Positions 32,890-41,187 of a DNA stretch of 51,183 nt are shown in pieces. This DNA comes from an uncultured Clostridia bacterium (GTDB lineage Bacteria; Bacillota; Clostridia; Christensenellales; UBA1242). The DNA is taken from the NCBI GenBank assembly GCA_947053595.1, contig CAMRSX010000010.1:1-51183 (forward strand). Reading direction: 5' to 3'. The notes below the pieces were generated by a model, which had not been told where the DNA came from, made no database searches, and worked only from the letters and a program-made list of their open reading frames with translations. Each line of letters opens with the position of its first letter. Position 1 is the first letter of the stretch. Made by a program: the position numbers and the translations under genes.

Positions 32890-35054
32890 GTTTTCACCAA
32901 CCTTTTTAATTGTTCGGCTTTCATAATTAAGTTTGTGGCATTGCCATAATCGTCTGTTCCACATTTTTCAAGCATTCTTGAGATGTCTTGCACGCGTTTG
33001 CAAACCAAGTCGAAATCTTGATTGTCAAGCGCTTTGAGAATTTCAAGCTTATATTCAAAACAACCCAAGCTTTCAAAATCAAACTTTTCAATTTGGACTT
33101 TAAAGCTTTCAACAAAAGGCGTTATGTCAAATCTGTTTGTTTCAAATCTTTCTCTTCTTAGCACACTTTTATTTCTTTCAAGCATGTCATAGAAAACCTG
33201 TTTTTCATTGAAATATTTGCCTTCGGATAAAAGCTGATTTGTCTTTTCCAAAACAAAATATCTGCTTTGATAACTTGGCGTAAATTTGCTTTTGATTGGC
33301 GAAAAGCCAAAGACATTGACAATTGCATTTCCCATGTTGTCTGGGCTGTTGAGTTGTTGCAATTCTGTTGGATAAATAAGGGGTCTTTCTTTGACACTTA
33401 CAGAACTTCCAACATTGTCATTTGATGAAGAAAAGCTGACATTTCGCTGAATTATTGAGAAATTTCCGCATTTTTTTGAAAATTCTTCAATAGTTTTCAA
33501 ATCTGTTGTTCCAATAAAGATTTGGATATTGCAGTTTGACTTGATAATGTCTGCACTTTTGTCATCATAAACTTTGGCAAGTTGGGCATAGGATTGCACA
33601 ACAAGAGAAAGCCAGATTTTTCTGCTTCGACCAACAGTGATCATCTGTTCAAGTTTGTGGACTTTTGGCAGATTGCCAAATTCATCCAAAAGAAAATATA
33701 CACTTCTTGGCAGTGCCAAATCTGGATACGTGTTTGCCTTCGCTACGAGTGCTTTGTAGGCTTGCAAAATAACCATAGCAGCAAGTGTATGTCTTGTTTC
33801 TTTTTCGTCTGGAATCTGCAAGAACAGTGCTGTTGGCTTTGTCGCAATTTCACCAAAGTTGATTTCATTTGCACTTGTTAAAGAGCAAATACTCATATCG
33901 CTAAACATTGAAAGTTTGTCAAAGATTGTGGAAAGATACGATCCACGAGTTTTGTCGCTGGCGTCAAGCACTTGTTTTGAAAGACTAACACTTTTAGAAA
34001 TCGGGCTTCTATTTTTGAAATAGTCCATGAGATCTTCGCAATCGTTTTGTGTGTTTGTGGCAATCTTCATAATGTTGTAGAAATTGAATTTGTCTTTTGT
34101 CATGCCCAATTTAGGATTTTCACTATCTTCAAGCATGGCAAGAGTGATCGCAAGAATAAAGTTTTTGGCGCCACTTTCCCAAATAGGCTCACTCTTATTT
34201 GTGACGGGGCAGAGAACAGAACAAATGTCATTCAAGTCCTCATACACTTCATCAAAGATTTCTTGTTTTCGCACTTGCACAGCGGCATTTTTTTCTTCTT
34301 CGCTGTAATAGATTTTTTCTTCAAAAACATAATAGCCTTCTTCTTCGTTTAAGTGGACTTTGTCATCAAGTGACAACATCTCTTGATACATTTCAAAAGG
34401 CCTTTCAAGTGGATTCCAACGTATTGAGCAGTAAGGATTTCGTAAGTCAAGCACTTTGACATCATAGCCACGATTTATAAGGCTTTTGGCGTGCAAAGCA
34501 TAAAGTTCACCTTTTGGATCCGACAAAAGCATTGAAGGCTGATTTTGAGTGTGAGATAAAATTTGCACGACAGGATTGATGAATGTTGTTGTTTTACCAG
34601 AGCCTGTTGTTCCAATGACAAGAGTGTGTGCTGGCTTTGCAAAAGTGATTTTATATCCTTTTGCTGTTTCTTCAGCTTTGACAGGGATTCCTTCAATGTC
34701 TGTCTTTGGCAAGTTTATATAGTCAACTGTTTTAAAGTTGTATTGAATTTCTTTATCTGTTTGAAAATGTGCCTGTTCAAGTCCCGTGTAAATATCTTTG
34801 TCTTTTTCTTTTGCTTGCATGATTGTCTTTGGATTTTTTCCAATTCCTTTAAACCAAGCAAACAGCCACATAACAAAGAAAATTGACACAAGAAACAAAG
34901 TGTAAAGCCAAGTTTTTCCTGCAACAAGCAAAGCAGGATTAAACTTAAATTCAAGTGCAAAATTGTTTGAAACAAACATATTGACCAAATATCCACAAAC
35001 AAAGCAAGCGGCAAAGATAACAAGCCAAATAATGACTTTTTTCAAAATCTTCAA
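32886..35054 (-). CDS. VirD4/TraG-type coupling protein
   Basis: 722 aa. Two N-terminal spans (about 6-28 and 48-68), Walker A IGTTGSGKTTTF (about 146-157), Walker B YFLLDEFGNLP (about 453-463), and the QSYAQL segment typical of T4CPs. It brings the relaxase-DNA complex to the secretion channel. It is in one transcription unit with the relaxase (4-nt overlap) and the surface protein. Confidence 0.95.
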   Translation of the reverse strand: MKILKKVIIWLVIFAACFVCGYLVNMFVSNNFALEFKFNPALLVAGKTWLYTLFLVSIFFVMWLFAWFKGIGKNPKTIMQAKEKDKDIYTGLEQAHFQTDKEIQYNFKTVDYINLPKTDIEGIPVKAEETAKGYKITFAKPAHTLVIGTTGSGKTTTFINPVVQILSHTQNQPSMLLSDPKGELYALHAKSLINRGYDVKVLDLRNPYCSIRWNPLERPFEMYQEMLSLDDKVHLNEEEGYYVFEEKIYYSEEEKNAAVQVRKQEIFDEVYEDLNDICSVLCPVTNKSEPIWESGAKNFILAITLAMLEDSENPKLGMTKDKFNFYNIMKIATNTQNDCEDLMDYFKNRSPISKSVSLSKQVLDASDKTRGSYLSTIFDKLSMFSDMSICSLTSANEINFGEIATKPTALFLQIPDEKETRHTLAAMVILQAYKALVAKANTYPDLALPRSVYFLLDEFGNLPKVHKLEQMITVGRSRKIWLSLVVQSYAQLAKVYDDKSADIIKSNCNIQIFIGTTDLKTIEEFSKKCGNFSIIQRNVSFSSSNDNVGSSVSVKERPLIYPTELQQLNSPDNMGNAIVNVFGFSPIKSKFTPSYQSRYFVLEKTNQLLSEGKYFNEKQVFYDMLERNKSVLRRERFETNRFDITPFVESFKVQIEKFDFESLGCFEYKLEILKALDNQDFDLVCKRVQDISRMLEKCGTDDYGNATNLIMKAEQLKRLVKT

Positions 35055-36241
35055 TCCAAAAGACCTTCTTCTTTCATAATTTTGAAATTTGCTTCTTCAA
35101 GCTTGTCCAAATATTCCTGAAAGGCAGAGACGATTTCTCGATTGACAAGTTCGCTAAGTTGCATACACTTTTTGATAAGTGCTTTTCTTTTAAATTTGTC
35201 AATTCTCTTTCTCACAAGACGATTTCTTGTTTCATAGTCCAGTTTTCTTTGTTCCATGCGGATTTCTTTAACTGTCAGCAAAACAAGATTTCCAAGTCTG
35301 CGATAGATGTCATTTATGCACTTATCATGCAAGAGTTTGTCCGTATAGTTGATTTTCAATTTGGAATAGGCTTTCAAAAGCTCGTTGTCTCGAATAGACA
35401 GAATTTTGTCAAAGTTATCAAACTTTTGCTTTAAGTCTTTGTTTGAGTGGATAATTGAATTTACAATCAAATCAATTTGTGGCTTGAATGGCTTGATGTT
35501 CTCACTTTCATAACTTAACCTTCCTTTCTCTGGAAGAATAAAGATGAGAGATCTGATATTTTTCATAAATGCTCCTAAATTTAGTCCTTCTTTCATTGAG
35601 TTTGTGAGAGCGTTTCTGTTTTTACCTATTTCTTTGTAAATGTTCAATAGGTGTAGTTCAATAGATACTTTAAAGCGGCGTAGGGCAGTTTTATATAAAA
35701 GTCCCTGTGAATAGAATTTACCTTTGCGACCTTGTCTCGTTCTTAAAGGGGCTTTCTCGAAGAATGAGAAATGAATATGCTTGTTGTCAGTGTTTTCATG
35801 CAAGCCTGCAAACCAGATCATATTGTCTGGATTTAGTCCTGCAAATTCAAAAAACTTTGGCAACTGCGTTTTCATAAGGTTATATGCCTTTTCATAATCA
35901 TCACAAAAGTTGTCTCCAAATTCTTCTGTAAAGGAAATAACACCATGCCAAATTGTGCTGTCAGTGTCTCGTAGTTTTGTTCGCAATTCTTGTATTTGTT
36001 TTTCATTCATAAGGCCATTTTCATTAAAAATGCCTTTACTTTTTTCTTCATTCCCAGAATAGTCAACAAAATCTATTTTTTCTTTACTTCCATTTTGCAC
36101 ATATTTGACATAGTCATAGTCTTTGCCTGCGCTGTAAAATCTTCGTGCTTCAAAATTTTCTTTCACATATCTGTTTTGGCTGTTTTTACCTTTCAAACAA
36201 TCAACATAGCCAATAAACAGATTGACATTTGGCACACTCAT
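35051..36241 (-). CDS. Conjugative relaxase, MOBP/MobL-like
   Basis: 396 aa. The histidine-triad metal motif lies in LHENTDNKHIHFSFFEK (about 148-164), preceded by a WHGVISFTEEFGDN strand. Candidate catalytic tyrosines are in the N-terminal FYSAGKDYDYVKYV stretch. The C-terminal half is helical and charged. It nicks oriT and stays bound to the 5' end during transfer. ATGA overlaps on both sides link it to the accessory gene and coupling protein. Confidence 0.85.
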   Translation of the reverse strand: MSVPNVNLFIGYVDCLKGKNSQNRYVKENFEARRFYSAGKDYDYVKYVQNGSKEKIDFVDYSGNEEKSKGIFNENGLMNEKQIQELRTKLRDTDSTIWHGVISFTEEFGDNFCDDYEKAYNLMKTQLPKFFEFAGLNPDNMIWFAGLHENTDNKHIHFSFFEKAPLRTRQGRKGKFYSQGLLYKTALRRFKVSIELHLLNIYKEIGKNRNALTNSMKEGLNLGAFMKNIRSLIFILPEKGRLSYESENIKPFKPQIDLIVNSIIHSNKDLKQKFDNFDKILSIRDNELLKAYSKLKINYTDKLLHDKCINDIYRRLGNLVLLTVKEIRMEQRKLDYETRNRLVRKRIDKFKRKALIKKCMQLSELVNREIVSAFQEYLDKLEEANFKIMKEEGLLD

Positions 36242-36678
36242 TTATTTGAAAAATGTTGTATGAGTTCTGTCAAAACATCTTCCAAGCGAGCAGGAAGATT
36301 GTCGCACCAACCACCGTCAACTTCTTCTTTGCTTTTAGGCTTATCTTCTGACAGCCCCAAAAGCATATTGTAATTGCAAGATAAAAGTCTTTGATTGATT
36401 TGAATATTTGCAATGCTTTCTTTTGCTGACTTTTCGCAAAGTTTCAAAAGGCTGTCAAGTTTTTTGACAGTGAGTTTAACTTCGTTGTAAAGTTCATCAA
36501 CATTGTCAGTTCCACTTGTGCCAAACAAATCCTTTTCAATGACTTCCATGCCTCTCACCAAGCAATCAACCATAAATGGATTTTTTGACGTGTAGATGTC
36601 TTTGCAATTTTTGTAGAGTTCTTCGACCTTTGAAACAAGTCTCGCGTCATAAACTCTGATCGTATATTGTTCGTTCAT
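36238..36678 (-). CDS. Relaxosome accessory protein, MobC-like
   Basis: 146 aa, start after AAGGAG. The N-terminal YTIRVYDARLV suggests a ribbon-helix-helix beta strand, followed by helices. Its position directly upstream of the relaxase and downstream of the candidate oriT is that of MobC-type proteins that bind oriT. Family assignment is by context as much as sequence. Confidence 0.65.
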   Translation of the reverse strand: MNEQYTIRVYDARLVSKVEELYKNCKDIYTSKNPFMVDCLVRGMEVIEKDLFGTSGTDNVDELYNEVKLTVKKLDSLLKLCEKSAKESIANIQINQRLLSCNYNMLLGLSEDKPKSKEEVDGGWCDNLPARLEDVLTELIQHFSNK

Positions 36679-36689
36679 TTTTTCTCCTT

Positions 36690-36800
36690 AAAAATTTGTT
36701 TTTGAGTTTTAGTCAACATCAAAACTCAATGAAAACTTTTTTGCCCCTTCATACTATATAGGGACATGTTTTTCAAATCGTTTACCGGGTTTTTGCAAAA
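36690..36800. other. Candidate oriT region
   Basis: Gap of 147 bp upstream of the mobC/relaxase genes. Holds the inverted repeat TTGAGTTTT/AAAACTCAA with a 10-nt loop (about 36702-36729) and then GCCCCTTCATACTATATAGG, which contains CCC/GGG half-arms. Placement and inverted repeat fit an oriT; the nick site cannot be read. The promoter of the leftward transfer operon probably lies here too. Confidence 0.4.
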
Positions 36801-36825
36801 TTTTTTGAAAAAACTTGAAAAATTT

Positions 36826-37338
36826 TTAATTTTCAGTGTCTCTTATATAAATTTTGATGTTTTTCTTTGCTTTTTTAAATCTGCTTACCACAGCGGTTTT
36901 ACTGATTCCAAGTTTCTCTGCAATTTCGTTGTAAGAAAAGTTTTTCATAATCATTTCAACGACAATTCTTTGTTCTGGTGTAAGGCAGTCCAATGAATTT
37001 TGGATAAGGACGCGATTGTGTTCAATTTCAAATTCTTCAATTTTTTCTTTTTGTTGCTTTTCTTTAATTGTTTCGTAATCAGTGTCGGGCGCGATAAGGA
37101 AGCGTTCATTGTTAGGCTTGCTTGGCATAAACACTTTGTCAAATTGTTTTGTATGGTGTTCAAACTTGTCCTGTTTTCTTTTTTGTTGTTTGCGATTGCT
37201 TCCCATAAATCTCGCAACTTCCTTTGTGACGGGCAAGTCAATCCATTCATTGTGGATCCTGTCGTGGTATTTGATAACAACAATGTCTTTGCTGTCATCT
37301 TTCTTTTCGACTGCATTTTCAAATAATTTTTCGTTCAT
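36826..37338 (-). CDS. Sigma-70 region 4-like regulator
   Basis: 170 aa, start after AAAGGAG. A basic N-terminal half, then the C-terminal LTPEQRIVVEMIMKNFSYNE and IAEKLGISKTAVVSRFKKAKK, a clear sigma-70 region 4 type helix-turn-helix. Region 2 is missing, so it cannot be a complete sigma factor. It is probably a DNA-binding activator of the transfer operon, which starts just downstream. Confidence 0.75.
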   Translation of the reverse strand: MNEKLFENAVEKKDDSKDIVVIKYHDRIHNEWIDLPVTKEVARFMGSNRKQQKRKQDKFEHHTKQFDKVFMPSKPNNERFLIAPDTDYETIKEKQQKEKIEEFEIEHNRVLIQNSLDCLTPEQRIVVEMIMKNFSYNEIAEKLGISKTAVVSRFKKAKKNIKIYIRDTEN

Positions 37339-37699
37339 CTTTTTGCTCCTTTTCTATTGGCAGAGAGAATCTTATGATTAAAGAATTTAATGTTGCGCTG
37401 TCAAGTTCTTCGCTTTCATTCTTCTGCAAAAGAGTGAGAGCTTTATTGATGAGTTGCAGCTCATCATTTGACAAAGGTTTTCCTTGATAAAGATAATTCT
37501 TATCCAAGCAAACTCCGCCTCGATTTATGCCACCACAAAAAGTTTGGATTGGATAGCGATATGAAAGTGATTGAATATGTCTAACAACGGTTTTTCTGGA
37601 AATTTCAATTTCGTCTGCAATATCTTGCATTGTGTGGACTTTGCAATCCGACAAAATATTAAGAATATCTGCTGTTATGCTTGATTTTCTTAAATCCAT
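37319..37699 (-). CDS. HTH-type regulator (HTH_11/DeoR-like)
   Basis: 126 aa from the ATG nine bases after AAGGAGG; an in-frame GTG further up overlaps the ribosome site. Winged helix at about 8-60 (TADILNILSDCKVHTMQDIA, then EIEISRKTVVRHIQSL), followed by a short WYL-like linker. It overlaps the sigma-like gene by 20 nt. Likely controls transfer genes. Confidence 0.75.
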   Translation of the reverse strand: MDLRKSSITADILNILSDCKVHTMQDIADEIEISRKTVVRHIQSLSYRYPIQTFCGGINRGGVCLDKNYLYQGKPLSNDELQLINKALTLLQKNESEELDSATLNSLIIRFSLPIEKEQKDERKII

Positions 37700-37753
37700 A
37701 TCGCTATTCACCTCCTTTTACTTTTGTTTTGACGGGCATACTTTAACATTGTC

Positions 37754-37776
37754 GCTGGGACACCGTCTGTCCCAGC
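37754..37776. repeat. Perfect 9-bp-arm hairpin
   Basis: GCTGGGACA-CCGTC-TGTCCCAGC, the most GC-rich and most stable hairpin in the ICE, in an AT-rich gap (37700-37954) with no ORF. On the plus strand A/T runs follow. It could be an operator, a single-strand origin or an oriT component. Confidence 0.6.
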
Positions 37777-37856
37777 GGGAAAAATTTTTTGATTTTTTTC
37801 AAAAAATTTTGGCTCAAATCATTTCATAGAAAGTCGCATTATCGTGGATTTTGTCG

Positions 37857-37910
37857 AATAAAAAATCCCAAGAGTTCCTTTCTCGATTTTGAGATAAGAA
37901 CGCTTGGGGT
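37857..37910 (-). terminator. Terminator of the repressor/zinc-ribbon transcript
   Basis: CCCAAGAGTTC (37867-37877) pairs with GAACGCTTGGG (37898-37908), 10 of 11 bases, with an inner CTC/GAG stem; on the minus strand it ends in six T. Confidence 0.7.
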
Positions 37911-37954
37911 TCCTTTAAAATTTTTGGGGCGCTTGGCTCGCTTATTTAAATTTT

Positions 37955-38143
37955 TTAATCTATAAATTCCATTAAGATGAAGATTTCGTTTTTACATTTA
38001 ACGCATTTCATATTATGGATAAAGTGTTTTTCTTTTGTATGTGCTGGTGGGTTAGCCAAGACACGCGTTATTCCAGAATTATCACTTGATATGCTTTCAC
38101 CAAGACACCTTCCACAATGTGGGCAGAATAATTTGGTTTTCAA
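37955..38143 (-). CDS. Small double-CxxC zinc-ribbon protein
   Basis: 62 aa, TTG start with AGGAG upstream. CPHCG at residues 7-11 and CVKCK near 47-51 form one zinc ribbon, similar to Com-type phage regulators. Co-transcribed with the LexA-like repressor (19-bp gap). Confidence 0.55.
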   Translation of the reverse strand: MKTKLFCPHCGRCLGESISSDNSGITRVLANPPAHTKEKHFIHNMKCVKCKNEIFILMEFID

Positions 38144-38162
38144 TTTTTTACTCTCCTATAAA

Positions 38163-38759
38163 TTAAAAATTGTGGATATTGTGTTTTACAATTCCCTGTA
38201 TAACAAGACTTTCTGGATAGATGTCATCATACTCTGGATTTTCGGGGTGTAAGACAATCTTTCCATTTCTTTTGTAATAGGTTTTAACTGTGGCAGAGTC
38301 GTCAATAAGCGCGACAACAATGTCTCCATTTTTGGCTTCGCTGCATATCTTGGCAACAATCAAGTCTCCGTCATAAATTCCAACGCCAGTCATGCTATTT
38401 CCTTTGGCATGCAATGTCATAATTGGCTCATCACCAAAAATAGCGGTTGGAAGCTGATATGTAGCTTCAATATTTTGGATTGCCAGTATTTGTGGGCCAC
38501 AAGCAATATCTCCGACCAGTGGGGCTACAACAGTTCGGCCTTTTTGCAAGTTGAAAGGAACAGCAATTTTGCCAGAGTCGCATTTTTCAATTTCACCACG
38601 ACTTTGAAGAATGGCAACATATTTGTGGGCAGTTTGCAAACTTTGGAAACAGCAAGCCTTTGCAATTTGTCTAAATGACGGTGCACGTCCTTCCTTTTGT
38701 TGAAAATCCTTTATGAAATCTCTTACACGTCCAACTTTTTCTTCGCTAATCACTTTCAT
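38163..38759 (-). CDS. LexA-like repressor with S24 autoprotease
   Basis: 198 aa from the ATG after GAGGAG. N-terminal LexA-type winged helix (about 1-65, GRAPSFRQIAKACCFQSLQT), then an S24 peptidase domain with GNSM (Ser122) and ATVKT (Lys159). The cleavage bond is Cys87-Gly88 in DIACGPQ, as in UmuD, instead of the LexA Ala-Gly. It should be cleaved on RecA filaments and lift repression of the ICE during DNA damage. A 14-bp-arm palindrome lies over its own promoter. Confidence 0.9.
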   Translation of the reverse strand: MKVISEEKVGRVRDFIKDFQQKEGRAPSFRQIAKACCFQSLQTAHKYVAILQSRGEIEKCDSGKIAVPFNLQKGRTVVAPLVGDIACGPQILAIQNIEATYQLPTAIFGDEPIMTLHAKGNSMTGVGIYDGDLIVAKICSEAKNGDIVVALIDDSATVKTYYKRNGKIVLHPENPEYDDIYPESLVIQGIVKHNIHNF

Positions 38760-38776
38760 CTTTTGAGCTCCTCGCA

Positions 38777-38809
38777 TTTCATAAACAAACGGTGTGTTTG
38801 TTTATGAAA
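38777..38809. promoter_or_regulatory. Operator palindrome of the LexA-like repressor
   Basis: TTTCATAAACAAAC-GGTGT-GTTTGTTTATGAAA, perfect 14-bp arms. It begins just downstream of the -10 box and ends 6 bases before the ribosome site, the position for autorepression. I did not find a second copy in the window. Confidence 0.75.
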
Positions 38810-38811
38810 GC

Positions 38812-38840
38812 ATTATAAAACACTTGCAAAAATAATGCAA
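38812..38840 (-). promoter_or_regulatory. Promoter of the LexA-like repressor
   Basis: Minus strand TTGCAT (38840-38835), 17-bp spacer, TATAAT (38817-38812). The -35 lies inside the terminator hairpin of the upstream dehydrogenase gene. Confidence 0.7.
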
Positions 38841-38852
38841 GTGTTTTTATCA
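38816..38852 (-). terminator. Terminator of the dehydrogenase gene
   Basis: AAAACACTTGCA and TGCAAGTGTTTT, 12-bp arms, around AAAATAA; shared with the repressor promoter. Confidence 0.75.
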
Positions 38853-38858
38853 AAAATT

Positions 38859-39779
38859 TTAAACTTTTTTAATTAAGTTGATAGGTTTTCCTTTCAAATA
38901 AGCTTCGATATTGTCAATACAAATATCAATTCTGTTCTTTTCAGACTCATTTGTATCAAAAGCTCTATGATAAGAGCAATAAACTCTTTCTGTTCTCAAC
39001 AATTCTTTTGGATATGAAAGTTGGTCAATATCATCAAGCCCAATTCCGAAAAACTTGTTTTCCTTTACCAGTTCGTATAAATCATTTAAGTCAATGATTC
39101 CACCTGTTGTTTGGGTTAGAATGGCGTTATCTTTCATAAGTGAAAGCTTCTCTTTATTGAGCATGTTTCTTGTAGTGTCTGTCAATCTGCAAGTCACACA
39201 AACAATATCACTTGTTTTTAACAATTCGTCCAAAGAGACATCTTTAATGTTTTCAAGATTTTTCTTTGTTGGGTTGTAAGTAAGGATCTTCACTCCAAAG
39301 GGCATAAGTAATTCCGCAAGTCTTTTGCCAATATTCCCTAATCCAATAATTCCAATAGTCTTGCCACTTATTTCCACGCTTCGTTTAAATGGCACCTTTT
39401 CATCATTCAAAAGAAATTTATTAAAATATGGGATTTGTTTTGTTGCTGTCAAAATCAATCCTAAATGATGTTCAGCAACAGCGTTTGTCGAATAATTTGG
39501 AGTGTTGGAAATGACAACGCCATTATCCAGTGCTTGCTTTAATGTTGTTATCCAATCAAAACCTGTGTATGGCAAGCAAATAAATTGTCCTTTCTTCATA
39601 TTTAATAAAATATTTGTAGGATCTATCCAATCCAAAAGAATAGGTCCGCCATTTGCAACAGCGTCATCAATTTGATTTTGATCTGCTTTTTCATAATAAA
39701 CAACATTTCCAAGAGATTTAAGTCTTTTCATTTGTTCTTCACTAAAATCAAAATGTTCAAGCACATAAATATTTTTCAT
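38859..39779 (-). CDS. D-2-hydroxyacid dehydrogenase family protein
   Basis: 306 aa, start after AAGGAG. The NAD-binding Rossmann motif IGIIGLGNIGKRLAELL is at about 143-159. The family's active-site Arg is probably in VTCRLTDTTRNML and its His in YCSYHRAFD. The usual Glu segment reads GIGLDDIDQ, so the acid may be Asp. It reduces a 2-keto acid or oxidises a D-2-hydroxyacid with NAD(P)H; substrate unknown. First of the cargo genes, adjacent to an SDR gene. Confidence 0.85.
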   Translation of the reverse strand: MKNIYVLEHFDFSEEQMKRLKSLGNVVYYEKADQNQIDDAVANGGPILLDWIDPTNILLNMKKGQFICLPYTGFDWITTLKQALDNGVVISNTPNYSTNAVAEHHLGLILTATKQIPYFNKFLLNDEKVPFKRSVEISGKTIGIIGLGNIGKRLAELLMPFGVKILTYNPTKKNLENIKDVSLDELLKTSDIVCVTCRLTDTTRNMLNKEKLSLMKDNAILTQTTGGIIDLNDLYELVKENKFFGIGLDDIDQLSYPKELLRTERVYCSYHRAFDTNESEKNRIDICIDNIEAYLKGKPINLIKKV

Positions 39780-39794
39780 TTTCTATTCTCCTTT

Positions 39795-40523
39795 TTACTT
39801 CAATGTAAATCCACCGTCAACAGCAAGAATTTGTCCAGTGATAAAACTTGCTTCATCAGAAAGTAAGAAAGCGATTGCATTTGCAATTTCTTCTGGCTTA
39901 CCCATTCTTTTAATAATTGAATAGTCAGTTGTGGCTGCCGGATCTTCACCAGCAGTTGCTGTGAGTGGGGTGTCAATAAGTCCCGGTGCAACTGCATTTA
40001 CACGAATGTTCTCACCGAAATATCTTGCGTAAGATTTTGTGAGTGAAATTATGCCTGCTTTTGTTGTTGAGTAAATAACAGCGTATGGCTCACCAATAAT
40101 TCCGTCAACAGATGTTGTGCAACAAATCGCACCTTTCTTGGCAGTTTCTTTGATAAGATTTCCAAACACTTTGACAGTGTTGAAAGTGCCAATAAGATTG
40201 GTGTCGATTGTTTTGTGAATGTTCTCATCTGTTATAGTGTCAATTCCACATGGAAGCGGAATAATGCCTGCATTGGCAGCCAAATAATCAAGCCTTCCAA
40301 ATTTCTTTTTTATCCAATCACGCATAGTGACCAAATCTTCTTTGTTTGAGATGTCAGCTTTGTAAAAATAAACTTCTGCATTTTTACCAAATTCTTTTTC
40401 AATAAAATCCTTTCCAACTGCTTTGTTGCTGTTGATGATGACAATATATTTTTTTGCCAATTTTTTTGCGGTGGCAAGTCCAATGCCCATTGTGCTGCCT
40501 GTGACCAATGCAACTTTTTTCAT
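39795..40523 (-). CDS. SDR-family NAD(P)-dependent oxidoreductase
   Basis: 242 aa from the ATG after AAGGAG. TGSTMGIG at 8-15 binds the cofactor; NAG (ANAGIIPLP), a serine in TTSVDG and YSTTKAG supply the catalytic Asn-Ser-Tyr-Lys set. The C-terminus has ITGQILAVDGGF. A classical SDR, similar to FabG-like ketoreductases. Cotranscribed with the dehydrogenase. Confidence 0.92.
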   Translation of the reverse strand: MKKVALVTGSTMGIGLATAKKLAKKYIVIINSNKAVGKDFIEKEFGKNAEVYFYKADISNKEDLVTMRDWIKKKFGRLDYLAANAGIIPLPCGIDTITDENIHKTIDTNLIGTFNTVKVFGNLIKETAKKGAICCTTSVDGIIGEPYAVIYSTTKAGIISLTKSYARYFGENIRVNAVAPGLIDTPLTATAGEDPAATTDYSIIKRMGKPEEIANAIAFLLSDEASFITGQILAVDGGFTLK

Positions 40524-40579
40524 TTTTCTTCTCCTTACACTCATTATATCATAAAAACGATTTATTTTATATCGTTTTT

Positions 40580-41170
40580 TCAACTTTTTATTTCTTTTAA
40601 GATTTCAACAATTTCAGCTTCACCAATAAACAAAATTTCTTTTGCTTTTGTTTTTGATTTTTGATCTTGCGACCAAAACTTTTCAGCAAGTTCTTTGTAT
40701 TCATTAAAGGAAAGCCCCGGCCTGCCGATTCCAAAATCTCTTACACAAAAGATTTGCCCAATAAGCTTGACTGCCACAGCTTGATATGTTTTGTCAGATG
40801 TTTTCTTTGCCATTATATCAATATTTTTAAAAACATCTTCTTTGCACTCTGATAAAAACATACATTTGAAACGAGATGGCAGCTGTGGAAATTTCTCTTT
40901 TCTGACTTCTTCCAAGGCAATTTCTCGCATAAACAGATCATAGTTTTGTAGGGCAATTGCCATATCCATTTGAAGATGTTTGTTTTTGAAAATCCCTTTT
41001 TGTGCAGTTTTAAACCCTAATTCATGTAATGGCTTGCCATTTTGATTGAAAGAGAAATCAAAGATTTTCATTTGTCCGTTAGGCGTTTCGCCAAAATGAA
41101 TTTTGTCGCCAACTTTATAATTCCTATCTGTTGCCACTTGATATAAAATTAAATCCTTTACCTTTTGCAT
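40580..41170 (-). CDS. DUF2441-family protein
   Basis: 196 aa, start after AAAGGA. YQVATDRNYKVGDKIHFGET at the start and REIALEEVRKEKFPQLPSRF in the middle are the DUF2441 signatures. The family is thought to be related to ADP-ribosyltransferase-like folds, but no activity has been shown as far as I know. Common in Bacillota next to defence or cargo genes. Confidence 0.75.
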   Translation of the reverse strand: MQKVKDLILYQVATDRNYKVGDKIHFGETPNGQMKIFDFSFNQNGKPLHELGFKTAQKGIFKNKHLQMDMAIALQNYDLFMREIALEEVRKEKFPQLPSRFKCMFLSECKEDVFKNIDIMAKKTSDKTYQAVAVKLIGQIFCVRDFGIGRPGLSFNEYKELAEKFWSQDQKSKTKAKEILFIGEAEIVEILKEIKS

Positions 41171-41187
41171 TTTATAAGTTCCTTTTA

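Noticed and set aside
36826..37338. Full sigma factor
   Set aside because: Only region 4 is present; region 2, needed for -10 recognition and core binding, is absent.
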